DNA of 60,785 nucleotides from a virus. The stretch's first letter is position 1, and each line of letters starts with the position of its first letter. The stretch is from the IMG/VR virus record IMGVR_UViG_3300009008_000039, positions 1-60,785 of that record; one strand, 5' to 3'. Positions 7,039 to 13,617 of the stretch are shown one piece after another. The notes under the pieces are model-generated. The model worked only from the letters and a program-made list of their open reading frames with translations. It had not been told where the DNA came from and made no database searches. Position numbers and translations under genes: made by a program.

Positions 7039-7246
7039 TTATAATCTGTAAATATATGTCATCACTGCACATGATGGTTCGCACGGATTCAATTGTGGTG
7101 CTAATTGTGGTGCTGCCGTCGTCAATCCAAGCCACGCGGACGGCATCGGACTTATATTCGTCAAAGTAGCCGATTTCCTCCACCACAATACCATAAAGGA
7201 CTGCTCCATCGAGGTCGATGTACTGAATTAGGCTTCCTATCTTCAT
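7028..7246 (-). CDS. GDLV-family small protein (72 aa)
   Basis: The protein begins MKIGSLIQYIDLDGAVLYG, followed by IVVEEIGYFDEYKSDAV and RVAWIDDGSTT. The strand order and the V.WIDDG segment match the family, with GSL in place of GDL. The 50 bases upstream contain two similar copies of an ATA[AG]TTTTTTG...CGCGC sequence. The function is unknown. Confidence 0.75.
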   Translation of the reverse strand: MKIGSLIQYIDLDGAVLYGIVVEEIGYFDEYKSDAVRVAWIDDGSTTISTTIESVRTIMCSDDIYLQIISEG

Positions 7247-7295
7247 GTGTCATGCGGGCGCGTGCAAAAAACTATGTGTGCGCGCGAACAAAAAA

Positions 7296-7751
7296 TTATG
7301 CGTCGTCCTTTCCTGTGATCTCGTCAATGGCTTCGAAGGTCTTGACCATCACACTCAAAGCCAAGTTGTCCTTGTTGGCCTTTTCGCTTATCTTCGCCAT
7401 TGTCTCTATCGCTTCGCCCATCTCCTCTACTTTTTCTTTCATGTTCTCAATGACCTCATCCAACACCTCTAGCGTCTTGTCGGCTGACGACGCCCTCAAG
7501 ATTATAAAGTCTTGCGTGCTCATCGATGAAGCAGCGCTGTAAAACTCTTCTTCACCTCTAGGTGAAATATTGTTATCTTCCTTGGGGCCGGTCTCTTCGA
7601 CAGCTTGAACATCTTGATTGTTGTCTGTCGGTTTCTCAGCCTTGTTGGCTGGCGTCACAGCTTGTGATGTCGGTGAAGCGCCTATGGAATTGATACTCAT
7701 TTTTTGTTTAGTGGGCTTTTCTTCTTTATATCCCGTCAACGGTAGATACAT
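7296..7751 (-). CDS. Hypothetical protein with C-terminal coiled coil (151 aa)
   Basis: I use the ATG at 7751 because GGAG lies nine bases upstream. An internal start at MSINSIGASPTSQAV is possible but lacks a ribosome site. Residues 20-75 are a Ser/Thr/Pro/Glu-rich disordered linker. The C-terminal half is a long helix (DKTLEVLDEVIENMKEKVEE, MGEAIETMAKISEKA). It may be an oligomeric scaffold. The family is unknown. Confidence 0.7.
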   Translation of the reverse strand: MYLPLTGYKEEKPTKQKMSINSIGASPTSQAVTPANKAEKPTDNNQDVQAVEETGPKEDNNISPRGEEEFYSAASSMSTQDFIILRASSADKTLEVLDEVIENMKEKVEEMGEAIETMAKISEKANKDNLALSVMVKTFEAIDEITGKDDA

Positions 7752-7777
7752 AAATAACTAGCTCCAAACAAAAAAAA

Positions 7778-7867
7778 TCAAAAACATGCCTCGTAAGCGA
7801 CGACCACAACAAGCAACAGGATCACGTCTGCGACAAGAATATATAACGCTGGTTTGAAATCTTCCAC
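7778..7867 (-). CDS. Possible 29-residue single-pass membrane peptide
   Basis: A GTG start leads to MEDFKPALYILVADVILLLV followed by VVVAYEACF and a TGA. This is a near-ideal single transmembrane helix with an acidic N-terminus. AGGAAGAG lies about 12 bases upstream, a longer spacing than usual. A similar tiny membrane protein lies inside the tRNA cluster at 11261..11365. The short length makes chance plausible. Confidence 0.4.
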   Translation of the reverse strand: MEDFKPALYILVADVILLLVVVVAYEACF

Positions 7868-7909
7868 GTATTAATTAGACTCTTCCTTTCTCGCAAGCAT
7901 GAAAATATT

Positions 7910-7987
7910 TGGTAGACCGACTGGGAGTCGAACCCAGAACCAAGGGTTTATGAGACCCCTACTCTAACCTGATTGAGCTATCGGTCC
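7910..7987 (-). tRNA. trnI(cau): tRNA with CAU anticodon, probably tRNA-Ile2 (AUA)
   Basis: The cloverleaf is complete. The acceptor stem GGACCGA pairs with TCGGTCT, the anticodon loop is CTCATAA (anticodon CAT), the T arm is normal, and the 3' CCA is encoded. A CAU anticodon reads as Met unless C34 is modified to lysidine. The acceptor has C4-G69 and C5-G68, pairs known as TilS recognition features of E. coli tRNA-Ile2; E. coli elongator tRNA-Met has U4-A69 and A5-U68. The stretch after the anticodon stem (TTGGTTC) also resembles tRNA-Ile2. A tilS gene lies directly upstream and overlaps the tRNA 5' end, so I favour tRNA-Ile2. Confidence 0.9.
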
Positions 7988-8622
7988 ATAATTAATATAG
8001 GATCTTGCTGAGAGGAGTAAACACCATGGAGTTTCTTTTTCATGGTCTTCGCCAAACCAGGATTAACCACGAGGGCGCTCGGCATGATATCGTGCCTAAT
8101 AACATTTCTCATGTGCGCGCGGGAATCATTAGAAGGGTCGTGCAGATATGGCACGCCATGGCGGTCACACCAAGACACGAGAGAGGTTCGAGGAGAAGCT
8201 AAAAACGGCCTAATGATGTTGTATTCCTTATTTTGATAGGGCATCAGCTTTCCATCGCCTCTCAGGGAAGTAAAGATCCACCACTCAGCCACATCATCCA
8301 GGTGGTGTGCGGTAATAATAGGCGCACTAGAAGAATACTGCTTGAAAAAAGAATACCTCTCATTGCGCCAATATTCCTCCCACGACTCTCCATCGTTCTT
8401 AGTTCTCGTCAGCGCGCCAACGTGAACAGGGATATCGCGGTCAGTACAAAAGTCTTGCACAAACTCGCGTGCATCTTTCGCGTGCTCTGAGCCGTGATCA
8501 AAGTGCAATACTCGCACATTCCGTCTTCCGGTGTCAACAAAACTTAGAGCAGCCATGGAGTCTGCACCACCAGAAACTGCCACGAAAATATTATTAGGAA
8601 TCTTTCCTAGAAGTTTAATCAT
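7978..8622 (-). CDS. tilS: tRNA(Ile)-lysidine synthetase, short form
   Basis: TilS attaches lysine to C34 of tRNA-Ile2(CAU), changing decoding from AUG to AUA and aminoacylation from Met to Ile. The PP-loop ATP site SGGADS is at residues 17-22, HFDHG at 40-44, the family signature AHHLDD at 105-110 with RGDG after it, and PSNDS with RNVIRH near 163-180. These identify TilS itself and not merely an ATP pyrophosphatase relative. At 214 residues it has only the catalytic N-terminal domain; E. coli TilS has about 430. The stop lies inside the 5' end of the CAU tRNA, and the start overlaps the DUF458 gene. Confidence 0.9.
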   Translation of the reverse strand: MIKLLGKIPNNIFVAVSGGADSMAALSFVDTGRRNVRVLHFDHGSEHAKDAREFVQDFCTDRDIPVHVGALTRTKNDGESWEEYWRNERYSFFKQYSSSAPIITAHHLDDVAEWWIFTSLRGDGKLMPYQNKEYNIIRPFLASPRTSLVSWCDRHGVPYLHDPSNDSRAHMRNVIRHDIMPSALVVNPGLAKTMKKKLHGVYSSQQDPILIMDR

Positions 8623-9089
8623 TTTGAATGTTTATCTGCAACGCTCATAGCTGCGAAAGCCTCTGGTTTGATCTTGTAGTCAAAGCCAGCGCCCTTAGCG
8701 TAGCCAGTTAGCATGTCTGTGAACTTGCTCGTTGCTTTACCTTTGTCAGAATCTGACACATCAAGATGTATTTCAATGTTTAATGTAGGAACAAATTCCA
8801 ACAAACGCATACCCAATTCAACAGATTCTTGAACTTCTGCCAGAATACGAGTCAACAAAGCAGGAAATTTCGTACGTGGGGTTGTTGTTCTCTTGATGAA
8901 ATACCTTCCACCAGTTTGACCGATTGCTCCATGGAGGCAGATGGCCGCTGAAAACGTGCAAATTTCTTTTTTGATGTGACTATCAACGCCAATAGAAACA
9001 CAGCCATTTACCTTTTCGTGCTCTACAATGATATCAACTATCTCATCAAATGAAATCTCTTTGCCAGTGCCTGTTTTCCATTTTTTCAT
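8619..9089 (-). CDS. DUF458/YkuK-like RNase H-fold protein
   Basis: The sequence has the RNase H-like features of the YkuK/DUF458 family. VSIGVDSHIKK is near residues 31-41, IEIHLDVSDSDKGKAT near 105-120, and KIKPEAFAAMSVADKHSK is at the C-terminus. Asp residues in GVDSH and LDVSD and the final ADKHSK are candidate metal ligands. The family is predicted to contain nucleases, but the substrate is unknown. The position next to tilS and a tRNA allows a role in RNA processing, which is inference. The start overlaps the stop of 9086..9313. Confidence 0.8.
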   Translation of the reverse strand: MKKWKTGTGKEISFDEIVDIIVEHEKVNGCVSIGVDSHIKKEICTFSAAICLHGAIGQTGGRYFIKRTTTPRTKFPALLTRILAEVQESVELGMRLLEFVPTLNIEIHLDVSDSDKGKATSKFTDMLTGYAKGAGFDYKIKPEAFAAMSVADKHSK

Positions 9090-9313
9090 CGCTTCTCGTA
9101 ATACCTTTTGTCAAAGACTGCGTATGATGCTTTCATGTAGGCGATAACCTCGTTGACATCCACCTCATACCCTTGAGCCTGCATGGCCTCGACGATATTA
9201 CTGGCCACATCTTTAGGAGGGGAGTAATCACCACCCCTATTCTTGAAGAGCTTTTTATAGCCCTTTATTCTTTCGTCCTTGTTGTCTGAAAATATCTGCT
9301 TGTTCCCTTTCAT
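9086..9313 (-). CDS. Small hypothetical protein (75 aa)
   Basis: The protein begins MKGNKQIFSDNKDERIKGYK and is basic at the N-terminus. A helix (DVASNIVEAMQAQGYEVDVN) and an aromatic C-terminus (YAVFDKRYYEKR) follow. It overlaps the DUF458 gene by four bases (ATGA-type coupling). No family is recognised. Confidence 0.7.
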   Translation of the reverse strand: MKGNKQIFSDNKDERIKGYKKLFKNRGGDYSPPKDVASNIVEAMQAQGYEVDVNEVIAYMKASYAVFDKRYYEKR

Positions 9314-9325
9314 GTTCCTTTCTCT

Positions 9326-9541
9326 TTATAGTTCGCTTACTATCTCCAGTGCAGTCTCCGGCTCATATGTTGTAGCGCCGTCGTACCAGAGCACCTTAAA
9401 TCTTGCGAAGTGAAGAATTACGTCTCTCGTTCTTTTCGTGAAAATATTTGGCTCTTTGTGTAATATTATTCCGAGGCCATCAAATGGATATGTTTTTAAT
9501 TGTTGGTGGTCTTTTATTTTTACTATGTCACCAACCTTCAC
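9326..9541 (-). CDS. GDIV-family small protein (71 aa)
   Basis: The start is GTG with AGAGGGA six bases upstream. The protein begins MKVGDIVKIKDHQQLKTYPF, then has LGIILHKEPNIF, FKVLWYDGATTYE and a final ALEIVSEL strand. The family pattern is complete. It lies well outside the main array, among tRNA-region genes. The function is unknown. Confidence 0.8.
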   Translation of the reverse strand: MKVGDIVKIKDHQQLKTYPFDGLGIILHKEPNIFTKRTRDVILHFARFKVLWYDGATTYEPETALEIVSEL

Positions 9542-9608
9542 ATGCGATCCCTCTTATTGTGGCTTCATGTATAAATATATGATCAAAAACGCTACAGGAA
9601 AGACTTTT

Positions 9609-10049
9609 TTAAGTAACCCGCAATATTTCCCACTGGCCGGAGCTATTCGTATACCGAACTTTCTTGATGCCGGCAAACTTCATGTGCTCCATGCACAAGT
9701 TACAAGGTCGAGCCATCGCCCAGGTACCACATTTCTTGAAGCGTATAACTTCAATGATGTCCCCAGGCTTCGCGAAGCGAACAACACTCATCTCAGCATG
9801 CATACAGGAACCTTCGGTGCCATCAGAGTACACCCTCTTGAATCGAGGGTGGGTCTTGCATGTGTTTGAGCCAATCTTGACAACACTCTTGCCTCTGCGT
9901 AGAATCGCTGCAAGGTGATAATTTTGGCCGTTATTTAGTGCTTTTTCTTGAGCTTTATAGTACACCGGCCATGGGGCCACCTCCTGGTCTCTTAAGAATA
10001 TAAGCACACCATTGGCATCGTCAAGGTTTGTTCTTCTTCCACTCTTCAA
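9609..10049 (-). CDS. Zinc-dependent cytidine/dCMP deaminase-like protein
   Basis: The deaminase zinc signature is visible: His84-Ala-Glu86 (SCMHAEMSVV) and Pro115-Cys116-x2-Cys119 (RPCNLCMEHMKFAG), followed by IKKVRYTN. This fold deaminates free cytidine, dCMP or bases in nucleic acid. The substrate cannot be told from the motif. The longest frame begins at a TTG overlapping the J-domain gene and has no ribosome site. An internal GTG near residue 23-28, just after GGAGG, is a realistic alternative start. Supply of dUMP for dTMP synthesis would fit the phage dUTPase. Confidence 0.8.
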   Translation of the reverse strand: MKSGRRTNLDDANGVLIFLRDQEVAPWPVYYKAQEKALNNGQNYHLAAILRRGKSVVKIGSNTCKTHPRFKRVYSDGTEGSCMHAEMSVVRFAKPGDIIEVIRFKKCGTWAMARPCNLCMEHMKFAGIKKVRYTNSSGQWEILRVT

Positions 10050-10599
10050 AGGCTTGCGGATTCACGTTCATAACTTGCCAGATTTGTTCTCTAAGGCTCT
10101 GATTCTTATCTGAACTTCCCCAGACCCAGCGAACCATATCCTTCATGGCTGTTTCGATCTCATGCCTTCTTGAACTTATTTGATTCTCAATCTTCTCCAG
10201 ACTCTCGTCATCTAGCTCAACTTCCACGCCATTCTCTGAGGCGTATCTTATTAAAGTTGCAACGTCACCATTCTCATATGCCTCTTGCATCCTCTTAAAG
10301 TCTTCGTCACCTAAGTCAGGATTCAAGTCTGGGTGGAGGGCTACGGCCAACTCCTTATGCAATGGCTTTAGGTGTTCCCTGTCTACTTGTGGTGAACTTT
10401 CGTCCTCGCATGTCTCCGCTGGTGGGGACGGTGGGGGGCTATCCGGGCCAGCTAGCCGGCTCAAGAAAGCTATCTCGTCTTTAAAATCCTCATTAAACTG
10501 CTTGAGATGTTCAAGATCTACCTCGTTGAACTCTTCTTCTTCGATGGACAACACCTCAGACTTCAAAACAATCTTACGAAATTTTCTGGTTTTAGACAT
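10021..10599 (-). CDS. J-domain (DnaJ-like) protein
   Basis: Residues 75-120 look like a J-domain. KPLHKELAVALHPDLNPD carries the His89-Pro-Asp91 triad that stimulates DnaK ATPase, followed by DFKRMQEAYENGDVATL. The N-terminal 70 residues are acidic and proline-rich (PPPSPPAE), and the C-terminus is helical. No zinc-finger or substrate domain of full DnaJ is present. It probably recruits host DnaK to a phage task, complementing the phage GroEL, GroES and Hsp20 (inference). Confidence 0.8.
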   Translation of the reverse strand: MSKTRKFRKIVLKSEVLSIEEEEFNEVDLEHLKQFNEDFKDEIAFLSRLAGPDSPPPSPPAETCEDESSPQVDREHLKPLHKELAVALHPDLNPDLGDEDFKRMQEAYENGDVATLIRYASENGVEVELDDESLEKIENQISSRRHEIETAMKDMVRWVWGSSDKNQSLREQIWQVMNVNPQAFEEWKKNKP

Positions 10600-10609
10600 C
10601 GCCTTATAA

Positions 10610-10870
10610 TTAGGCGCGGGATTCGATTACGAGCTTCTCTTTCTGCTTTCGCGTAAGCCGTTTAAAGCTATGCTCTCTTTTAAGAGCCGAAGAGCGATTT
10701 TCGTGGTATTCCCAAAAAACTATCTCAACAGGGCGGCGGGTCCTTGTATACTTCGCACCCCTAGAAGACGTGTTGTGTTCTTTTAATCTGCGATCCAGAC
10801 TTGTTGTGATGCCGGCATAAAATGTACCATCAGCACATTGCAAAACATAAAAATACCAACTCTTAGCCAC
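10610..10870 (-). CDS. GIY-YIG nuclease domain protein (about 86 aa)
   Basis: The domain is WYFYVLQCADGTFYAGITTS followed by LDRRLKEHN and YTRTRRPVEIVFWEYHENRS. The strand Y-F-Y-V-L ... F-Y-A-G-I is the GIY-YIG core, and the arginine after it (LDRR) and Glu in the ALKREHSFK helix are expected catalytic residues. The size matches stand-alone YhbQ/UvrC-type domains. I chose the GTG at 10870, which overlaps the upstream gene's stop. It could be a repair, host-DNA or homing-type nuclease. Confidence 0.85.
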   Translation of the reverse strand: MAKSWYFYVLQCADGTFYAGITTSLDRRLKEHNTSSRGAKYTRTRRPVEIVFWEYHENRSSALKREHSFKRLTRKQKEKLVIESRA

Positions 10871-11069
10871 AAAACACCAGAAAATATGCGTATAACATCG
10901 TCCACATCGGGAAACCCAAAGCAAGAACTACTGACAGTGGTGTTGGCTCTTGTTCTCCGAACCAATAGCCGTGCTGACCCCAGTCCGAACTCGTGATTAA
11001 ATTATCTAAAATTTGCCACAAACTTAGGACAATTAAAACTACAAGTATCGCTATTTTCATCAAGGACAT
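10863..11069 (-). CDS. Small membrane protein with two transmembrane segments (68 aa)
   Basis: Segment one is MKIAILVVLIVLSLWQILDN. Segment two is VVLALGFPMWTMLYAYFLVF. A polar loop (SSDWGQHGYWFGEQEP) joins them. Two-segment small proteins can be holins, but there is no lysis neighbour here. The stop overlaps the GTG start of the GIY-YIG gene. Confidence 0.7.
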   Translation of the reverse strand: MSLMKIAILVVLIVLSLWQILDNLITSSDWGQHGYWFGEQEPTPLSVVLALGFPMWTMLYAYFLVFCG

Positions 11070-11092
11070 CCGTTGGTTTAATCTTGTGTAAG

Positions 11093-11250
<158 letters not shown>

Positions 11251-11260
11251 TATGCAGTAA

Positions 11261-11365
11261 TTAGAAGTGAATTGCAACTAATGCCGCCACCACAATAATC
11301 GTGACTACGGACAAAGACACTTTCAAAACGTTATCACCATTAAAATCTTTCTCAAAATCATTCAT
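11261..11365 (-). CDS. Tiny single-pass membrane protein inside the tRNA cluster (34 aa)
   Basis: A short frame reads MNDFEKDFNGDNVLKVSLSV, continues VTIIVVAALVAIHF and then stops. The ATG has a strong AGGAG six bases upstream. The N-terminal half is acidic and soluble; the C-terminal 20 residues form one transmembrane helix. It occupies the gap between tRNA-Thr and tRNA-Asn. The function is unknown. Confidence 0.7.
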   Translation of the reverse strand: MNDFEKDFNGDNVLKVSLSVVTIIVVAALVAIHF

Positions 11366-11393
11366 TGTTTTCTCCTGAAGTTGTAATAGAATG

Positions 11394-11467
11394 CTGCGCA
11401 GACAGGGCTCGAACCTGTGACATTCTGATTAACAGTCAGACGCTACTACCAACTGAGCTACTGCGCA
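11394..11467 (-). tRNA. trnN(guu): tRNA-Asn (anticodon GUU)
   Basis: The acceptor TGCGCAG pairs with CTGCGCA, the discriminator is G, and the anticodon stem TCTGA/TCAGA encloses CTGTTAA. The D stem has one mismatch (13-22). The 3' CCA is not encoded (GCAT follows), unlike the Arg, Thr and Leu tRNAs. Confidence 0.9.
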
Positions 11468-11476
11468 TTAATTGTG

Positions 11477-11563
11477 TGGTAGCCGAGGCGGGACTCGAAC
11501 CCGCAAGCCCAATTGGGCGACAGATTTTAAGTCTGTTGTGTATGCCAATTCCACCACTCGGCC
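11477..11563 (-). tRNA. trnL(uaa): tRNA-Leu (anticodon UAA)
   Basis: This is a class II tRNA with a long variable arm (GCCCAATTGGGC). The acceptor GGCCGAG pairs with CTCGGCT, the anticodon loop is CTTAAAA, and CCA is encoded. It reads UUA and UUG. Confidence 0.95.
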
Positions 11564-11607
11564 ATATAAAGAACATAGGGACGCTTTTGTAAAAAGAAAA
11601 CTAAATG

Positions 11608-11680
11608 TGGAGCTGGACGGGATCGAACCGACGACATCTGCCTTGCAAAGGCAGTGCTCTACCAACTGAGCTACAGCCCC
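11608..11680 (-). tRNA. trnA(ugc): tRNA-Ala (anticodon UGC)
   Basis: The acceptor GGGGCTG pairs with CAGCTCC and includes the G3-U70 alanine identity pair. The anticodon stem CTGCC/GGCAG encloses TTTGCAA. A full 3' CCA is not encoded (ACAT at the end). It reads GCA. Confidence 0.95.
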
Positions 11681-11697
11681 ATTAGTTCCTCTTTATA

Positions 11698-11868
11698 CTA
11701 AGTATCTAGGTCTTGCAATTCTTGGAGCTTATTTCTTATCGTATCGATCATTCGAATCTTAGAATCAACTGTTCCAGAACCGTAATCGAGTTCTTTTTTT
11801 AGTAGATAAAGATCCTTCAGCACCTCATTGATTACTGAATGGTTCTTGTCTGGAGTATACACTCTCAT
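11698..11868 (-). CDS. Small helical hypothetical protein (56 aa)
   Basis: A frame with an AAGGA site eight bases before the ATG encodes MRVYTPDKNHSVINEVLKDL followed by a second helix with KIRMIDTIRNKLQELQDL. Two amphipathic helices predict a small helical hairpin or dimer. It lies between tRNA-Ala and the next small gene. The function is unknown. Confidence 0.65.
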   Translation of the reverse strand: MRVYTPDKNHSVINEVLKDLYLLKKELDYGSGTVDSKIRMIDTIRNKLQELQDLDT

Positions 11869-11901
11869 TCTGTGAGTTCCTTTGTTAATATCATTTGATG
11901 A

Positions 11902-12036
11902 TTAAACATCTATTATTATGACTCTTTCTTCTTTGTCTTCGTCTTTTTCTTTCTGTTTCGCTTCTTCGTACTGATCTTCGTCTTCGCGTCGGGGAGATGG
12001 AAGCGGAATCTGCAAATAAGGACGATCTTCGGGCAT
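11902..12036 (-). CDS. Short acidic protein of RPYLQIPLPSP type (44 aa)
   Basis: The start overlaps the stop of the upstream gene as TAATG. The protein is MPEDRPYLQIPLPSPRRED, then a Glu/Asp/Lys run, ending ERVIIIDV. Short RPYLxIP-type proteins occur in other phages, as I recall, with no known function. Three consecutive isoleucine codons near the end are all ATA, which matters for the tilS/tRNA-CAU pair. Confidence 0.65.
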   Translation of the reverse strand: MPEDRPYLQIPLPSPRREDEDQYEEAKQKEKDEDKEERVIIIDV

Positions 12037-12215
12037 TATCCCTGGCCTCGACTAGGCTTGCGTCTGCGATGGCGCTTGCTCGGAGGTGACCCAGCGCGAC
12101 GATTATCAAAGAATGTCTCGCCTCCCGATTTGGTCTTTTTTGTGAACCTGCCTCCACCTTGGGTTGTCTTCTTCTTGGAAGTGGCCAAGGCCTTCTTGTT
12201 TTTAATCTTTGCCAT
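12036..12215 (-). CDS. Small very basic protein (59 aa)
   Basis: The protein is MAKIKNKKALATSKKKTTQG, a Gly/Lys/Thr-rich middle, then RRAGSPPSKRHRRRKPSRGQ. About 40 percent of residues are Lys or Arg, so nucleic-acid binding is likely. The start lies inside the end of the deformylase gene. A competing frame at 11891..12157 is poorly supported; the frame given here uses ATG-TAATG coupling to the next gene. Confidence 0.6.
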   Translation of the reverse strand: MAKIKNKKALATSKKKTTQGGGRFTKKTKSGGETFFDNRRAGSPPSKRHRRRKPSRGQG

Positions 12216-12657
12216 TTTTTATCAACTCCATGTCAATGGTTCTATCGTGCATCGTAATGCCGTCTAAGTGATCAATTTCATGCTGGACACAGACACACTC
12301 CAGAGCATCCTTGTCAAAGGAAAACACCAAATCTTCTTTATGATTTGATGCGCGCACCACGATGTCTGTCCAACGCTCTGTCATAACATAGTCACCGGGA
12401 AACGACAGACAAGATTCTTGAAAGAAACTCCTGCCGCTTTTTTGTATTATTTCTGGATTGATTAATATCACCGGGCGACCGACCGCGATGACACACACAC
12501 GAGCATCGACGCCCACTTGATTAGCCGCCAAGCCAACGGCATTAGGCTCTTCTTTTAATATTTCCAAGAGCCGATTGGCCAAAACAAGACCAGCTTGATG
12601 CCGGTCAACAGGACGACAGCTTTTTCTTAAAGCCTCTTCGTCCTCAACGTATCTCAT
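12202..12657 (-). CDS. def: Peptide deformylase
   Basis: The enzyme removes the formyl group from new polypeptides. The three metal-site motifs are present: GLAANQVG at 42-49 (usually GxGxAAxQ), ESCLSFPG at 81-88 (usually EGCLS, here Glu-Ser-Cys), and QHEIDHLDG at 125-133. The length of 151 residues is short but complete for the catalytic core, as in marine phage deformylases. It follows Hsp20 and a terminator, with a CTATTTATT element just upstream, so it may have its own promoter. Confidence 0.9.
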   Translation of the reverse strand: MRYVEDEEALRKSCRPVDRHQAGLVLANRLLEILKEEPNAVGLAANQVGVDARVCVIAVGRPVILINPEIIQKSGRSFFQESCLSFPGDYVMTERWTDIVVRASNHKEDLVFSFDKDALECVCVQHEIDHLDGITMHDRTIDMELIKNGKD

Positions 12658-12675
12658 TTAGCATCGTCCCCATAA

Positions 12676-12684
12676 AATAAATAG
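12676..12684 (-). promoter_or_regulatory. CTATTTATT element before deformylase gene
   Basis: The minus strand reads CTATTTATT 18 bases before the deformylase ATG and directly after the Hsp20 terminator. The same sequence precedes several virion genes. Confidence 0.45.
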
Positions 12685-12689
12685 ATGCT

Positions 12690-12727
12690 AAAAAGGCAAA
12701 GAGAAGCCATTGCGACCTCTCTTTGCC
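12690..12727 (-). terminator. Rho-independent terminator after Hsp20
   Basis: A perfect 10-base-pair stem GGCAAAGAGA/TCTCTTTGCC with a 13-base loop is followed by TTTTT on the minus strand, just after the Hsp20 stop. Confidence 0.85.
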
Positions 12728-12734
12728 AGATTTA

Positions 12735-13169
12735 TTATTTAATTTCTACAGAAAGTGGCCTGGCTTCTTCCATATGCGGAATTACCAAACGTAGAAGGCC
12801 ATTTTCATATTCAGCAGTCGTTGCACTCAAGTCAAGATTGTTGTCATAATTGACGTACGTCTTGTGAAAAGCTCGACGAGCAATCCTTCGCGAATTGAAA
12901 TCAACACTGTCCTCATCGCCATGAGAATCAGCGCTCACATGGATTGACCTTTTATCTGGATAGATCTCAACATGGAGATTCTCTTTCCTGAAGCCTGCGA
13001 GGGCGAACTCCACTACAGTCTCTCCACCTTCTCCTTGGTAGATATCTGCAACGGGGTACCCTTGGGTTGTGCGATTCGTCAAACTTGGAAAATCCAGCAT
13101 TGAATCGAAAATATCGTTGAAAACACTGCCGCCCAATAAACTAGGTCGGTAAGTAGCTAACGTTGTCAT
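12735..13169 (-). CDS. Small heat shock protein, Hsp20 family
   Basis: This is an alpha-crystallin-type holdase of 144 residues. The domain has PVADIYQGEGGETVVEFALA, then GFRKENLHVEIYPDKRSIHV, ARRAFHKTYV, and the C-terminal strand ENGLLRLVIPHMEEARPL, which carries the conserved NGLL[RT][LI] motif. Hsp20 genes are common in T4-like aquatic phages. It is flanked by a promoter candidate and a strong terminator, so it is probably a separate transcription unit. Confidence 0.9.
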   Translation of the reverse strand: MTTLATYRPSLLGGSVFNDIFDSMLDFPSLTNRTTQGYPVADIYQGEGGETVVEFALAGFRKENLHVEIYPDKRSIHVSADSHGDEDSVDFNSRRIARRAFHKTYVNYDNNLDLSATTAEYENGLLRLVIPHMEEARPLSVEIK

Positions 13170-13232
13170 AGTAATTTACTCCTTTTATAAGCAAGTTTTA
13201 GTTAATAGTAGCCATGAAGCGCTACTATATAA

Positions 13233-13260
13233 ACAATAGTCACCGGTACCGACAAGTCAA
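13233..13260 (-). promoter_or_regulatory. Sigma-70-type promoter candidate for Hsp20
   Basis: The minus strand has TTGACT, a 16-base spacer and TATTGT. This is a good match to a bacterial -35/-10 pair, upstream of the Hsp20 gene and its AAGGAG site. Confidence 0.45.
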
Positions 13261-13265
13261 GAGTA

Positions 13266-13610
13266 TTATTTTCTATTATAATCATCTTCTAGGCGCACAA
13301 CATCATCGATCTCTGGTGTAGAGACTTCTATGAGTCTGCACCCCGAAGATGGAGCACAGAATCTATGCACGGTGCCGGGAGTTATCCTCCATGAAGAGCC
13401 CTCTTGTAAAATAAACTTTTCAATCGAATGACTGTCGCCTATCTCTAAAACCAGAGTCCCTTGCAAAACATAAATGCTCTCATCTTTTTCTTCGTGGTAC
13501 TGTCGCGAAAGCTTTTGACCTGGGTTTATTTGTAATATTTTACCAAGGTACTTTTCTGTTATAGCCCAACGAATTTCATACCCCCAGGGCTTTTCTACTA
13601 GTGATTCCAT
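13266..13610 (-). CDS. Cupin protein, mannose-6-phosphate isomerase-like (114 aa)
   Basis: The N-terminus KPWGYEIRWAITEKYLGK resembles the type II phosphomannose isomerase and ManC C-terminal domain. The cupin metal residues are seen in LSRQYHEEKDESIYVLQG, and PGTVHRFCAP gives the second histidine. It probably binds a sugar phosphate or a sugar-linked ligand. The DUF2827 glycosyltransferase nearby suggests glycan work, which is inference. Confidence 0.8.
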   Translation of the reverse strand: MESLVEKPWGYEIRWAITEKYLGKILQINPGQKLSRQYHEEKDESIYVLQGTLVLEIGDSHSIEKFILQEGSSWRITPGTVHRFCAPSSGCRLIEVSTPEIDDVVRLEDDYNRK

Positions 13611-13617
13611 AAAATCT

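Noticed and set aside
7910-7987. Reading the CAU tRNA simply as tRNA-Met
   Set aside because: The anticodon alone would say Met, but the adjacent tilS gene and the acceptor C4-G69 and C5-G68 pairs favour tRNA-Ile2. I keep Met only as the alternative.
11891-12157. An 88-residue minus-strand frame rich in Arg and Ser
   Set aside because: Two other frames in the same place (11902..12036 and 12036..12215) have coupled starts and recognisable compositions. This one has no ribosome site and would replace both.
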